A stretch of DNA of 64,000 nucleotides, taken from NCBI RefSeq assembly GCF_016756315.1, contig NZ_AP024235.1:2666001-2730000 (forward strand). Direction: 5' to 3'. The translations under genes were made by a program, and so were the position numbers. Below are positions 16,879 to 24,517 of this stretch, in pieces. Source of the stretch: Alteromonas sp. KC3. GTDB lineage: Bacteria > Pseudomonadota > Gammaproteobacteria > Enterobacterales > Alteromonadaceae. Under the pieces are notes generated by a model. That model saw nothing but the letters and a program-made list of their open reading frames with translations, made no database searches and had not been told where the DNA came from. The first letter of the stretch is position 1. The number at the start of each line of letters is the position of its first letter.

Positions 16879-17391
16879 ATGGCCTTTGCACCTGACTTCC
16901 GCCGGGCTCAATTTATATTGAGCCCGGCAAATCCATATCAGTTAACTGCTCCGAGGGCGAGCACGCTCTTTTTCGCTGAAGAGAAAGAGGCGGAAACTGA
17001 AGATAGGATTAATCAGCCCTATCCTGACCCTACGTTTAACGATGTTTTCGATTCATTGCAAAACGCCCTGAATCAGAAAAAGTCTCAATACTTTGCTTTT
17101 TGTGAACTTGTCAACAGCGAGCTTGTGCTCGTTAAAAAGTCGTTTTTCGTCACTGTTTTTGCCGCACTTTCTGCATTTGCTGTAGGAACCGTTTGTTGGC
17201 TCATATTCAACATTGCATTGGCTGCTATTTTTCACGAACTCGGCATTCACTTTATTGCTAGTTCTCTTATTTTACTGCTGCTTAATGCGGTCACCGCCTG
17301 GGGCCTATTTCGCTTAGCAAAGAACGCATACGGATACTTAAGTTTTTCTCGTGTTATAAAGCTTTTAGAGCGAGTAGTAGGCACTAAGTAA
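16879..17391 (+). CDS. YqjE-like holin-superfamily membrane protein
   Basis: A 170-residue protein with two strongly hydrophobic segments (~93-125 and ~135-160), as in the YqjE/phage-holin-3-6 family. A charged N-terminal half precedes them. The start codon lies two bases after the previous stop and has no good ribosome site, so translation is probably coupled. The N-terminal ~50 residues (PDFRRAQFILSPANP onwards) are not usual for the family and may overstate the start. The function of YqjE proteins is unknown; the family name does not imply that this one lyses cells. Synteny with the DUF883-like gene supports the call. Confidence 0.65.
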   Translation: MAFAPDFRRAQFILSPANPYQLTAPRASTLFFAEEKEAETEDRINQPYPDPTFNDVFDSLQNALNQKKSQYFAFCELVNSELVLVKKSFFVTVFAALSAFAVGTVCWLIFNIALAAIFHELGIHFIASSLILLLLNAVTAWGLFRLAKNAYGYLSFSRVIKLLERVVGTK

Positions 17392-17453
17392 TGCTTTGGT
17401 GCTGCAAGCACAAAAGGCCAAATAAACTGCTTAACTATAGTAAGGAGTGAAAA

Positions 17454-17711
17454 ATGAATGTTTTTATCAAGTCAAATATTCGCGAAATTGCCGAAAAGGA
17501 ACATACTTACTTTGTACAAAAACACAATGCCGAGGTTGCACTTACCCAAGCAAAGAGGCAATGTAAACTATTAATGGGTAAACCCGAAACAATCATAGGT
17601 ATCGCGGGTGTTGGCGCGTACAAAGGCGCCAGCGATGCAAAACCTAAAGCAAGACGAAATCAAGCACTTATGGCGATTAGCCGCACGGCGCTACTATCGC
17701 TATTTCAATAA
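17454..17711 (+). CDS. Small basic protein in the position of yqjK
   Basis: An 85-residue basic protein, with KHNAEVALTQAKRQCKLL in an N-terminal helix, a glycine-rich middle (IIGIAGVGAYKGAS) and a helical C-terminus (NQALMAISRTALLSLF). I do not recognise the family with confidence. It sits third in the yqjD-yqjE-like set, where enterobacteria carry yqjK, which is similar in size. AAGGAG is present upstream of the ATG. Position suggests a related role in the same envelope-associated unit, but the sequence alone does not prove homology. Confidence 0.55.
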   Translation: MNVFIKSNIREIAEKEHTYFVQKHNAEVALTQAKRQCKLLMGKPETIIGIAGVGAYKGASDAKPKARRNQALMAISRTALLSLFQ

Positions 17712-17741
17712 AATCAGCACGAAGTACAAGGAATTTGTCTG

Positions 17742-18320
17742 ATGAGCAATGTCACTAGAAAACGTAATTTCACTAAGCGAGCCTGCGCACTTTGCGCGAG
17801 CGTTTTTGTATTGGGAGGACTCGCAGCATGCTCATCAACGCCTGTGGCAGCCCCTACCCCTTATAAAGCTTCGACAACTAAGGGCGGCTATGGCTATTCA
17901 AGTGAGAAGATTTCAGGCAATACCTATCAAGTGCGATTTAAAGCAACAGACAAAACCCCGGCAGACTTGGTTCAGCAATACGCCTTACATCGCGCGGCAG
18001 AAATTGCCCAGCAAGAAGGGTTTACATTCCTTGCGGTACAAAAAACTAACGTTGACAAAAAACCTGTTCTCGCAAGAGAAATTGTGGCTACTAATGATAA
18101 ACCTGTAGTTTTACCAAATGACAAACAATGCACTATGTCTGGCTGTGACAACGTCGCCCAGCCCATGGCTGGCGCAACGTCCAACGACGTAGTGAAAACT
18201 CAGATAAATAACATTTACTACACAATTACTATAGAAATGGCAAATAGTCCCAATGAGCTTCACAAAAACGCATTAAGTGTATCTGAGCTACTTGCAAAAC
18301 CTCTCAAACCGAAAAACTAG
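17742..18320 (+). CDS. Lipoprotein of the CC0125/CC1285 type
   Basis: A 192-residue exported lipoprotein. The signal sequence ends in the lipobox LAAC (Cys30), followed by serine at +2, which favours the outer membrane. The mature part has GGYGYSSEKISGNTYQVRFK and then QYALHRAAEIAQQEGFTF, the pattern of CC0125/CC1285-family lipoproteins, which are uncharacterised. Two further cysteines in QCTMSGCD could form a disulfide. It follows the small gene by 30 bases and ends before a strong terminator at 18353, so it may be the last gene of the same transcript. Confidence 0.75.
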   Translation: MSNVTRKRNFTKRACALCASVFVLGGLAACSSTPVAAPTPYKASTTKGGYGYSSEKISGNTYQVRFKATDKTPADLVQQYALHRAAEIAQQEGFTFLAVQKTNVDKKPVLAREIVATNDKPVVLPNDKQCTMSGCDNVAQPMAGATSNDVVKTQINNIYYTITIEMANSPNELHKNALSVSELLAKPLKPKN

Positions 18321-18352
18321 CACCGTTAAATTAAACCAATTTCTTGTGTTGT

Positions 18353-18388
18353 AAAGCGCGTTTCACTTGTGAAATCGCGCTTTTTTTA
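18353..18388 (+). terminator. Intrinsic terminator after lipoprotein gene
   Basis: The stem AAAGCGCG plus TTTCAC pairs with GTGAAA plus CGCGCTTT, with a single bulged T, and ends in a run of seven T. Confidence 0.85.
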
Positions 18389-18571
18389 TCACTTATTGAC
18401 AGGCTCTAGCTAAAAGTGGGTTCATGCGCTGTTAATCTGCTTTTAATCTTGCATGAAAGCGCATGTCATCAACGCTGTATATCCTTAAAGCATGTCACTA
18501 CGATTCTTCCTTTCTTAAAGAGTTGGTAGTGAAGTAGGTTTTACGTATTTGCAGACTTAAGGAGTCCAGCG

Positions 18572-19216
18572 ATGAAAACACTATCAACACAATTTACGAA
18601 AATAGCCTTGGTAATGACAACAGTATGCGTGACAACGGGATGCAGTGCGGTGGCTAAGACTCAGGTAGCTGATTCCAAGTTAAATAAAAATTCAACCTTA
18701 CAAGCAAAGGCAATAGATAATGCGCTTCTCTACTCAGATGAGTGTATTACGGAAAGAGAAGTCGTTAATGCACAAAAAATGTGGGGCAACGGTATTGTTA
18801 GGATCGGTAGCGTATATTCAAACAACGGGGATTATGCCCTAGAGGCCGCTGATTTTATTCAAGACATGTACGGATACGATCTAAGCAGCGTACTATTTAA
18901 ACCTACATTGGCAGCTAATGATCAGTTTCGCTCTAGTTTCGACGCAGCACTCTCTTACTTTGTTGGGGGCAACGATGCATATGCTGAAGACAAAGGTTTT
19001 GCAATTAAGCCCTATACCAATGTTAAGTTTGATAATGTGGGCATTATCAATAATAGCTGTCGTATGGCAGTAGCCATGGGCAATTATTTTTTTACTGACA
19101 CCTCTGGCGGTGAGACTAAGGTTGAGTATACCTTTGCTTATGTGAAAGACAGCGATGGAGATTTGCGTATCGTTGCTCACCAATCGTCTTTACCCTACAA
19201 CCCCGCTTCAAATTAA
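18572..19216 (+). CDS. Exported lipoprotein with NTF2-like (SnoaL-type) fold
   Basis: A 214-residue protein. Its signal sequence ends in the lipobox TTGCSA (Cys24). The mature part has alternating helices and strands: EVVNAQKMWGNGIVRIGSVY, then AADFIQDMYGYD, and a C-terminal sheet with MAVAMGNYFFTD, VEYTFAYVK and LRIVAHQSS. The latter motif, ending in the IxxHxSS pattern, is usual for SnoaL or CaMKII-association-like domains. The ligand is unknown. It is a single gene with AAGGAG upstream of ATG 18572. The fold call is by pattern and not by close family match. Confidence 0.6.
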   Translation: MKTLSTQFTKIALVMTTVCVTTGCSAVAKTQVADSKLNKNSTLQAKAIDNALLYSDECITEREVVNAQKMWGNGIVRIGSVYSNNGDYALEAADFIQDMYGYDLSSVLFKPTLAANDQFRSSFDAALSYFVGGNDAYAEDKGFAIKPYTNVKFDNVGIINNSCRMAVAMGNYFFTDTSGGETKVEYTFAYVKDSDGDLRIVAHQSSLPYNPASN

Positions 19217-19301
19217 TCTGAGCAATGAATCTGAGCATAATGCGTTGCGACCGCTGGAACATCGTGAAATAGCGGTGTTCCAGCGGTAACAAAAAACAGC
19301 G

Positions 19302-19949
19302 CTAATTACTGTCTAAATGTAGTGTATTCGCCCGTTCAATCCACTCAAGGTCTTTGGTCTGTTCGTCGAGCGTGCCCTTAGCATCTTCTAAGAAGATTTG
19401 GCAAAAGTAATCTACGGCTTTTAACCGATCTCTATAGCCCTTTAACTGTACTTCCATTTCTTGCATAGCATTGGAAAATTCACAGTTCGATTTTGCAAGT
19501 TCATAATCACATTTAAGATAAGCACAAAGCACATCAGCGGCTTTTGCAAGTACAACATGCTCATCGTCCTTGTCTTGCTCAATTAGCGGTGTGTATCTAG
19601 CCTGTAATGCTTCGGGTAAGGTTTTTATTAACATCGCTTCAAAACGGCGCTCAAGCTTTTTTATTGCAGCTGTAGTTTCTGGATCGTGATACTTGACGGG
19701 GCTTGGTATATCACTCATTCCTGCAATTTCGCTTCCCTCATGAAAAATCGCCATCGCCGCCACGCGATCAGGATTTATGTCTTCACCAAACACATCACAC
19801 GCAATCGCGCCCAACATATGCGCAACGACAGATGCCTCGTAAATGTGGGTAGAAAGCATCTCGTCTTGGAATTGCGCCATTAGCGGCCAACGCTTTACGT
19901 TTTTCGCTCGTTGCATCAAACCAATAAAAGCTGAGTGTGTATTTGCCAT
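19302..19949 (-). CDS. YfbR-like HD-domain nucleotidase with HE in place of HD
   Basis: A 215-residue protein close in pattern to YfbR 5'-deoxynucleotidase: KRWPLM near residue 19, SVVAHMLGAI, SDIPSPVKY and AKAADVLCAYLKC. YfbR removes the 5' phosphate of deoxynucleoside monophosphates. The HD motif of the family (YHDASE) reads FHEGSE here, so the metal-binding Asp is replaced by Glu, and the usual Glu before the first His is Thr (STHIYEA). The other metal and substrate residues remain. Glu may still bind metal, or the activity may have changed. ATG at 19949 has AAGGAG upstream. It is a single gene. Confidence 0.75.
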   Translation of the reverse strand: MANTHSAFIGLMQRAKNVKRWPLMAQFQDEMLSTHIYEASVVAHMLGAIACDVFGEDINPDRVAAMAIFHEGSEIAGMSDIPSPVKYHDPETTAAIKKLERRFEAMLIKTLPEALQARYTPLIEQDKDDEHVVLAKAADVLCAYLKCDYELAKSNCEFSNAMQEMEVQLKGYRDRLKAVDYFCQIFLEDAKGTLDEQTKDLEWIERANTLHLDSN

Positions 19950-20184
19950 AGCGCGCTCCTTGTCGTGATTATTATTACCACGTTCACCTGTAAAACTACT
20001 ACGTTAAGTGAGCTGTGTAAAAAGTGCAAAAAATACTGTAAAGCCGAATAGCTTTGGAGACAACAACACGTACTTAAAAAAATAGAAACTCAAGTTTTTA
20101 CTTATAAAACATACAGATAGCAAAGAGGCACAAAGTTAGCATTACCTATTGTGAATGTAACGGAAGCAATAAGAGGAATTAGCT

Positions 20185-20361
20185 ATGTTAGGTTGGGCAA
20201 TTACATTTTTTATTATCGCCATTATTGCAGCAGTTTTTGGCTTTGGAGGCATCGCAGGTGCAGCAACAGGTATCGCACAGTTTCTATTCTTTGTGTTTAT
20301 CGCGCTGCTAGTAATTTCACTTATCGCAAATGCGCTACGTGGTCGATCGCCTAAGGTCTAG
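20185..20361 (+). CDS. DUF1328 (YtjA-type) small membrane protein
   Basis: A 58-residue protein starting [20 protein letters not shown], with a glycine-rich turn ([12 protein letters not shown]), a second membrane helix ([15 protein letters not shown]) and a short basic tail. This is the full DUF1328 layout: two membrane helices with a GGIAG hinge. These proteins are common and often stress-induced, but have no known biochemical role. AAGAGGAA lies upstream of ATG 20185. It is followed after 33 bases by a small lipoprotein gene, and the two likely share a transcript that ends at the terminator at 20603. Confidence 0.8.
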   Translation: MLGWAITFFIIAIIAAVFGFGGIAGAATGIAQFLFFVFIALLVISLIANALRGRSPKV

Positions 20362-20394
20362 ATAAGATTTAATTCAAGGAAAAGGAGTAAGGAT

Positions 20395-20589
20395 ATGTTT
20401 TCATTTAAAAATTTGTCAAAGGTACTAGTTGCTTCAGCTTTTGCTCTTTCACTCGCCGCATGTGGTGATGGTGAAGCAGAAGACGCAGGTGAAGAGCTAG
20501 ACGAAATCGTTACTGATGCAGGTAACGCAGTAGAAGACGCTTGTGAAGATGTGAAAGAAGGCGTAGACGCTGAAGATAAAGATTGCTAG
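20395..20589 (+). CDS. Small acidic lipoprotein
   Basis: A 64-residue protein with a signal sequence ending in the lipobox LAAC (Cys23). The mature part is short and very acidic (EAEDAGEELDEIVTDAG), with two later cysteines (DACED and the C-terminal KDC). Helical heptads with Val and Ala suggest a short coil. It resembles the small entericidin-like or acidic lipoproteins that follow DUF1328 genes, but I cannot name a family. AAGGAG lies upstream of the ATG. Confidence 0.7.
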   Translation: MFSFKNLSKVLVASAFALSLAACGDGEAEDAGEELDEIVTDAGNAVEDACEDVKEGVDAEDKDC

Positions 20590-20602
20590 ACAATCACCGA
20601 TG

Positions 20603-20631
20603 AAAAAGCCAGACATTGTCTGGCTTTTTTG
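20603..20631 (+). terminator. Intrinsic terminator after acidic lipoprotein gene
   Basis: The arms AAGCCAGACA and GTCTGGCTT close a tiny loop and are followed by T6. Confidence 0.85.
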
Positions 20632-20656
20632 TTCCTGTCTGTAAAGCAAGCTTCCA

Positions 20657-20872
20657 CTACACTTCCTGACCGCCTAATTCTCGTGCGAGATCATCTAAGG
20701 TGCTTAACGTAATATCAAACTGCCCGAGTATATAGCGATACTTAACACTCACGTGGTGATCGCTGCGACCAAATTTCACTTTTAACCCTTCAGCATCGAT
20801 ATGCTTTACAGTATTGAGAAATCGGTACGCTGACATTTCGCTTTCGAATTCAAACTCTACCGTATTTTCCAT
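20657..20872 (-). CDS. Small conserved-looking protein downstream of DUF349 gene
   Basis: A 71-residue protein with a mixed alpha-beta pattern: VEFEFESEMSAYRFLNTV, then LKVKFGRSDHHVSVKYRYI and a final helix LDDLARELGGQ. It has no signal or membrane segment. The family is uncertain; it could be a DUF3630-type protein as seen near DUF349 genes in related genera, but I cannot confirm this. Its ATG follows directly on the stop of the DUF349 gene, so it is co-translated with it. Confidence 0.6.
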   Translation of the reverse strand: MENTVEFEFESEMSAYRFLNTVKHIDAEGLKVKFGRSDHHVSVKYRYILGQFDITLSTLDDLARELGGQEV

Positions 20873-23698
20873 TTATGCCAGCACCTCTGGATGCGCATTC
20901 AGCACAGCACTTAATCGTTGTATAAACGGTTTATCAGATTCGGTTATCGTCGCCACCGTTAACCAATCGGCTAAAATGTCGGACGCCGTTGAAGACACAC
21001 CTTGTTCAAGTTTTGCTGTCATCATCTTAAGCTGTACACTCGAACGTATAGAGGCATCTTGTTCAGGGCTAGGCATATCTGTACTCACTTCTAACGCAAC
21101 AGTAAGCCACTGCCTGTCATGCAAAGTGTTCGATGTGTCATCCACTTGAGTAGATTGTTCTAATAGGGAAGTCCATCGTTTACCTAACGTGGCTTTAAGT
21201 GACGCTTCATCTTCACTTAAATCAGTTACTTTCGATTGTACCAGTGAGACAAGTGCATTCACTTTTTGCTTGAGCACTTGCTCTTGCTTATTTAGCTCTG
21301 CTTCGTCACGATTAGTCTCAAGGCGCGCGATCTTCTTTTCTAGCTTAGTACGCAGCGCTTTAGGCAGCGACTGCGCATTTTCTGACAACGCATGAATTCT
21401 CTCGTCAAAGTCATGGGCGTGGATGTCAATTACAGCAATGGCTGCATCCAATTCGCTGGCTTGTTTATCAAACGCACTGCTTTGCGATTGTCGCTGTGCT
21501 TTCAACTTTTCAAAAACAGCATCATTAACCGCTTTAAACTCAGCCCAGAGCCTACTCTCTTCGCGTTTACCCGCATGACCAACTTGCTTCCACTGAGCCT
21601 GAAGTTGTTGCGCTTCAGTCGCTGCATTAGCCATGTCTTCATTGTCCAACAGCACCTTTACACTTGAAATTAGCGCGCGCTTTTGCTGTTGATTATCGCG
21701 CTGCCACGCGTTGACCTTATCAACCAACACTGAGGAAACTGCTTTCCATTCGTGTTTTAGGTTTTCATACGCAGTACGCTCAACTTGTCCTGCCGAATGC
21801 CACTGCTTTGATAATTTGTCATACGCTTTGGCAAGCTCCGCTGCTGGCATTTCAACGTCAAGCGCTTGTGCCGCTTCAATTATACGTTGGCGTGTTTCTA
21901 GTGCTTCACTGCGCTTCGCATCTAGCTCTGCATAGTATACACGACACGGTTCAAATGCTTGCTCTAGCGCATTATCAAACGCTTGCTGAAGCGTGTCATC
22001 TTCACTGTTTTCGCTCTGAATGCTGGTAAGCGACAACCATTGCTGGCGAAGATACTTGATTGCATCACTGCGGGCTTTGATGTTCTCGGCAGGTGTCTCA
22101 GCCAGTGCTTTCGCTTCTTCAACCAAAGCGGGCTTCCTAGGTGCTGCTAGGTAATCTTGCCAACCAGCTAAACGAGAGACATCTTCACAGGTTTTTTGAT
22201 AACGCTTCTCCAATGACCCCTTTGCACTTTCTGACAAGGTTTCAAAACTCACTTTTAACTTGTTGAACTTTGCCATAGCAACGCGAAACTTGCCTTGCGC
22301 AATCAAGTTATCGATAAGTGTTAGCTGCTTTTTAATGGCATTGATCGACGATGCCTGTTTTGCTTTAAACGCTTTCGCTTTGGCGTTTACGCGTTTATTC
22401 GCTGTATTAAATCGCTGTGCAAACGTGTTTGGCAGTTGTATAAGCGCGCTTTTTACTTCGTTATAACCTTGTTTGGATTCATTAAATTCATTCAAGAGTG
22501 TCGATTCAACGTCACCGTCTTGTGCATCTATCTTCGAAGCAAGTTCCTCTAAACTTTGCAAGCGGACTAGCAATTTTTGTCCATATTGCTGTTGCATTGA
22601 AAAGCTATCGAGCTTTTCATTGAGCCCTGCAACAACATCACTGTATGCACGAAGGCGTTTATCGCTAATACCGCCCTCCATTAAACGTCCCAATTGCTCA
22701 ATGGTTGCCTCAAGTCCACGAACGCTCTCGTTTACGGTCGCCACATCAGCTAACGTTGCATCACATAAACGCTCTTGGAAAAGCCAATTCACTTGCTGCG
22801 TGGCGTAGTCAAGTTGTTGGTCACATAACGCTTTTGTATTGGCTATCTCTAACGCTTTTTGCTGTTCTTCCCATGCTGGACGTATTCGCGCTAGATAGCG
22901 CTCGACTTGATCTGCAATGCGTGCCTGCTTTTCTTCAAATAACGCTTTGTCTTGGGTATCAAGCACATCACATTGAGACATGAGGCCTTTGAGCTCACTC
23001 TCCAAATGTGCCTGTTGTTCAATAACAAATTGCACATCAGGTTTATCCAGTAACGCCTGATATTTGGACAAGCATAATGTGAGCTGCTTTTTTAGCTCTA
23101 CAGGTTTTTGCTCAGCCAATCTGATAGCGTCTATACGTGCTTCTATCTGCGCTCGTATGGATTCGTCGTGTACCTTCTTAGTTAACTTTTGAAGCACATT
23201 TACATCAGATTCTTCGTTAACGATATGTTGGCGAAGTGCTTCGCTGCTTGTGTTTGAAAACACGAACTGCGTGAACGAAGGCTTACTGATTTTAGTCATC
23301 AGTTGTTTAGACAATTCATCGTCATCTAACAAACTGGGATCGCGCTGTACAATCTGAATAATAAGTTCACTATTGGCTGACTCTGTAAGGAAACTGGCCT
23401 TTTCATCAGCTCGAAGGGCGATGTCACTTTGCCCCAAAATAGCGTCGTTCACTTTTTGCTCACAAACTCGCTTTACCTTTGGTGATCTAGCGATTTGCGA
23501 CATTTTCAGCCAAAGTGCAAACACATTTAGCTTGTTAAGCGCTGCTAAACTTACGTCGGCATTATCATCGTTAAATGCCAACTCATGAAGAATTGTTTTC
23601 TCTGTTGCCCTTTCTGGTGAAAGGCTTTCTATGGCCTGAATCCTTTTCTCAGGCTTTGAGCTTGCATGTGCAGGCGCAAATAGTCGACTAAATATCAT
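20873..23698 (-). CDS. Large coiled-coil DUF349 repeat protein
   Basis: A 941-residue cytoplasmic protein made mainly of long helices. DUF349 units are recognisable by repeated (W/Q)xxW(K/Q/L)xx(G/S) patterns, such as LRQQWLSLTSIQ, LSKQWHSAGQVER, LKHEWKAVSSV and LQAQWKQVGHAGKREESRLWAEFK. The protein is rich in Ala, Gln and Lys, with coiled coils throughout; the N-terminal ~150 residues have a HEAT-like helical pattern. DUF349 proteins are uncharacterised. It is translationally linked at both ends, overlapping the upstream DUF1315 gene by 11 bases and abutting the small gene downstream. Its order with a zinc-ribbon protein and a YeaC-like protein marks an operon of unknown function. Confidence 0.8.
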   Translation of the reverse strand: MIFSRLFAPAHASSKPEKRIQAIESLSPERATEKTILHELAFNDDNADVSLAALNKLNVFALWLKMSQIARSPKVKRVCEQKVNDAILGQSDIALRADEKASFLTESANSELIIQIVQRDPSLLDDDELSKQLMTKISKPSFTQFVFSNTSSEALRQHIVNEESDVNVLQKLTKKVHDESIRAQIEARIDAIRLAEQKPVELKKQLTLCLSKYQALLDKPDVQFVIEQQAHLESELKGLMSQCDVLDTQDKALFEEKQARIADQVERYLARIRPAWEEQQKALEIANTKALCDQQLDYATQQVNWLFQERLCDATLADVATVNESVRGLEATIEQLGRLMEGGISDKRLRAYSDVVAGLNEKLDSFSMQQQYGQKLLVRLQSLEELASKIDAQDGDVESTLLNEFNESKQGYNEVKSALIQLPNTFAQRFNTANKRVNAKAKAFKAKQASSINAIKKQLTLIDNLIAQGKFRVAMAKFNKLKVSFETLSESAKGSLEKRYQKTCEDVSRLAGWQDYLAAPRKPALVEEAKALAETPAENIKARSDAIKYLRQQWLSLTSIQSENSEDDTLQQAFDNALEQAFEPCRVYYAELDAKRSEALETRQRIIEAAQALDVEMPAAELAKAYDKLSKQWHSAGQVERTAYENLKHEWKAVSSVLVDKVNAWQRDNQQQKRALISSVKVLLDNEDMANAATEAQQLQAQWKQVGHAGKREESRLWAEFKAVNDAVFEKLKAQRQSQSSAFDKQASELDAAIAVIDIHAHDFDERIHALSENAQSLPKALRTKLEKKIARLETNRDEAELNKQEQVLKQKVNALVSLVQSKVTDLSEDEASLKATLGKRWTSLLEQSTQVDDTSNTLHDRQWLTVALEVSTDMPSPEQDASIRSSVQLKMMTAKLEQGVSSTASDILADWLTVATITESDKPFIQRLSAVLNAHPEVLA

Positions 23699-23981
23699 CC
23701 TGTTTAAACCGCGCTATAGTATTTTTATCATCTTGAGGTTCATTTAAAGAGCGCTTAAAGTCCGACTTACTTTTATGGACAATTTCACCACTCTCACCTA
23801 CGGTCATATGCTCAGAAGACTTCTCAACTTTTGACTGGTAAAGCATGACAGCTTGCATGCTGCTTGCCTTTTGCTCTTCACTTAGTGGCGTGCCATCAGG
23901 CCACTTTCCAGTTTCCACGGCACTGCGCAAACGCTCGAAAATCTCAGGCGTCATGCTGGCTAATAATGCATCTATATTCAT
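23688..23981 (-). CDS. DUF1315 (YeaC-like) protein
   Basis: A 97-residue protein with the YeaC pattern: LASMTPEIFERLRSAVETGK followed by WPDGTPLSEEQ and QAVMLYQSK. The C-terminus is charged and low in complexity. The function is unknown. It begins directly after the stop of the zinc-ribbon gene and overlaps the DUF349 gene by 11 bases, so the three are one transcription unit. Confidence 0.8.
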   Translation of the reverse strand: MNIDALLASMTPEIFERLRSAVETGKWPDGTPLSEEQKASSMQAVMLYQSKVEKSSEHMTVGESGEIVHKSKSDFKRSLNEPQDDKNTIARFKQDDI

Positions 23982-24308
23982 TTAGGAAAAACGCTTAATG
24001 TAAACAATACGTGCGCGGTTAACGAGGTACCATACAAAGCCCACTACCGCACCTAAAATTGCTAGGTTGTGTTGCAGATCACCAGGGCGGGTTCCACCCC
24101 AATACATAAAACCGAAACTCGCTACAAAAATTAACATTGCAAGTAGCGACTGGTTTTGAATGCTTTGTAACTTCTGAAATCGCTGTAAGCTTTGTTTGCG
24201 CTCTATATCTTCAGATGTTGCATCACCAATCTTAAAACCACAATGAGGACATGTTTTCGCCTTATCAGACGTTTTCTTATTACATGAAGGACAGTCAACT
24301 AATGCCAT
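23982..24308 (-). CDS. Zinc-ribbon membrane protein
   Basis: A 108-residue protein beginning with a zinc ribbon (CPSCNKKTSDKAKTCPHCG). A charged linker follows (DIERKQSLQRFQKLQ), then two hydrophobic helices (LLAMLIFVASFGFMYWGG and LAILGAVVGFVWYLV). ATG at 24308 has GGAG six bases upstream, and an earlier in-frame start at 24359 is rejected because it lacks this and would add a poor N-terminus. It heads the operon with DUF1315 and DUF349. No specific function can be given. Confidence 0.75.
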   Translation of the reverse strand: MALVDCPSCNKKTSDKAKTCPHCGFKIGDATSEDIERKQSLQRFQKLQSIQNQSLLAMLIFVASFGFMYWGGTRPGDLQHNLAILGAVVGFVWYLVNRARIVYIKRFS

Positions 24309-24431
24309 ATGTTGCTCCTGTTTGTTAGGTGCGAGAGATAAACGCGTTGTGCCTAGCACTCTTCGTTTTTACGCGGACGGGTATCATACTTAACTTAATG
24401 GCAACAATGAAGTCGATTACACCGTTTTAAA

Positions 24432-24482
24432 AACAAAAAATGCGTGCTAAGCACAACAGAATCGAAGGCTTGAACACGCATT
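24432..24482 (-). terminator. Possible terminator of the symporter gene
   Basis: On the minus strand, AAATGCGTG and CACGCATTT pair over a loop of about 28 bases, and T-rich sequence follows. The large loop makes it weak. Confidence 0.35.
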
Positions 24483-24517
24483 TAGCAAGGGCAAATGCCC
24501 TTTACTGTATAGACAAT

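Noticed and set aside
17749..18108. Plus-strand frame of 119 codons within the lipoprotein gene
   Set aside because: The lipoprotein frame has a signal peptide, lipobox and family pattern; this one has none.
20151..20354. Plus-strand frame of 67 codons overlapping the DUF1328 gene
   Set aside because: The DUF1328 frame has a ribosome site and family match; the other frame is basic and aromatic without any recognisable pattern.
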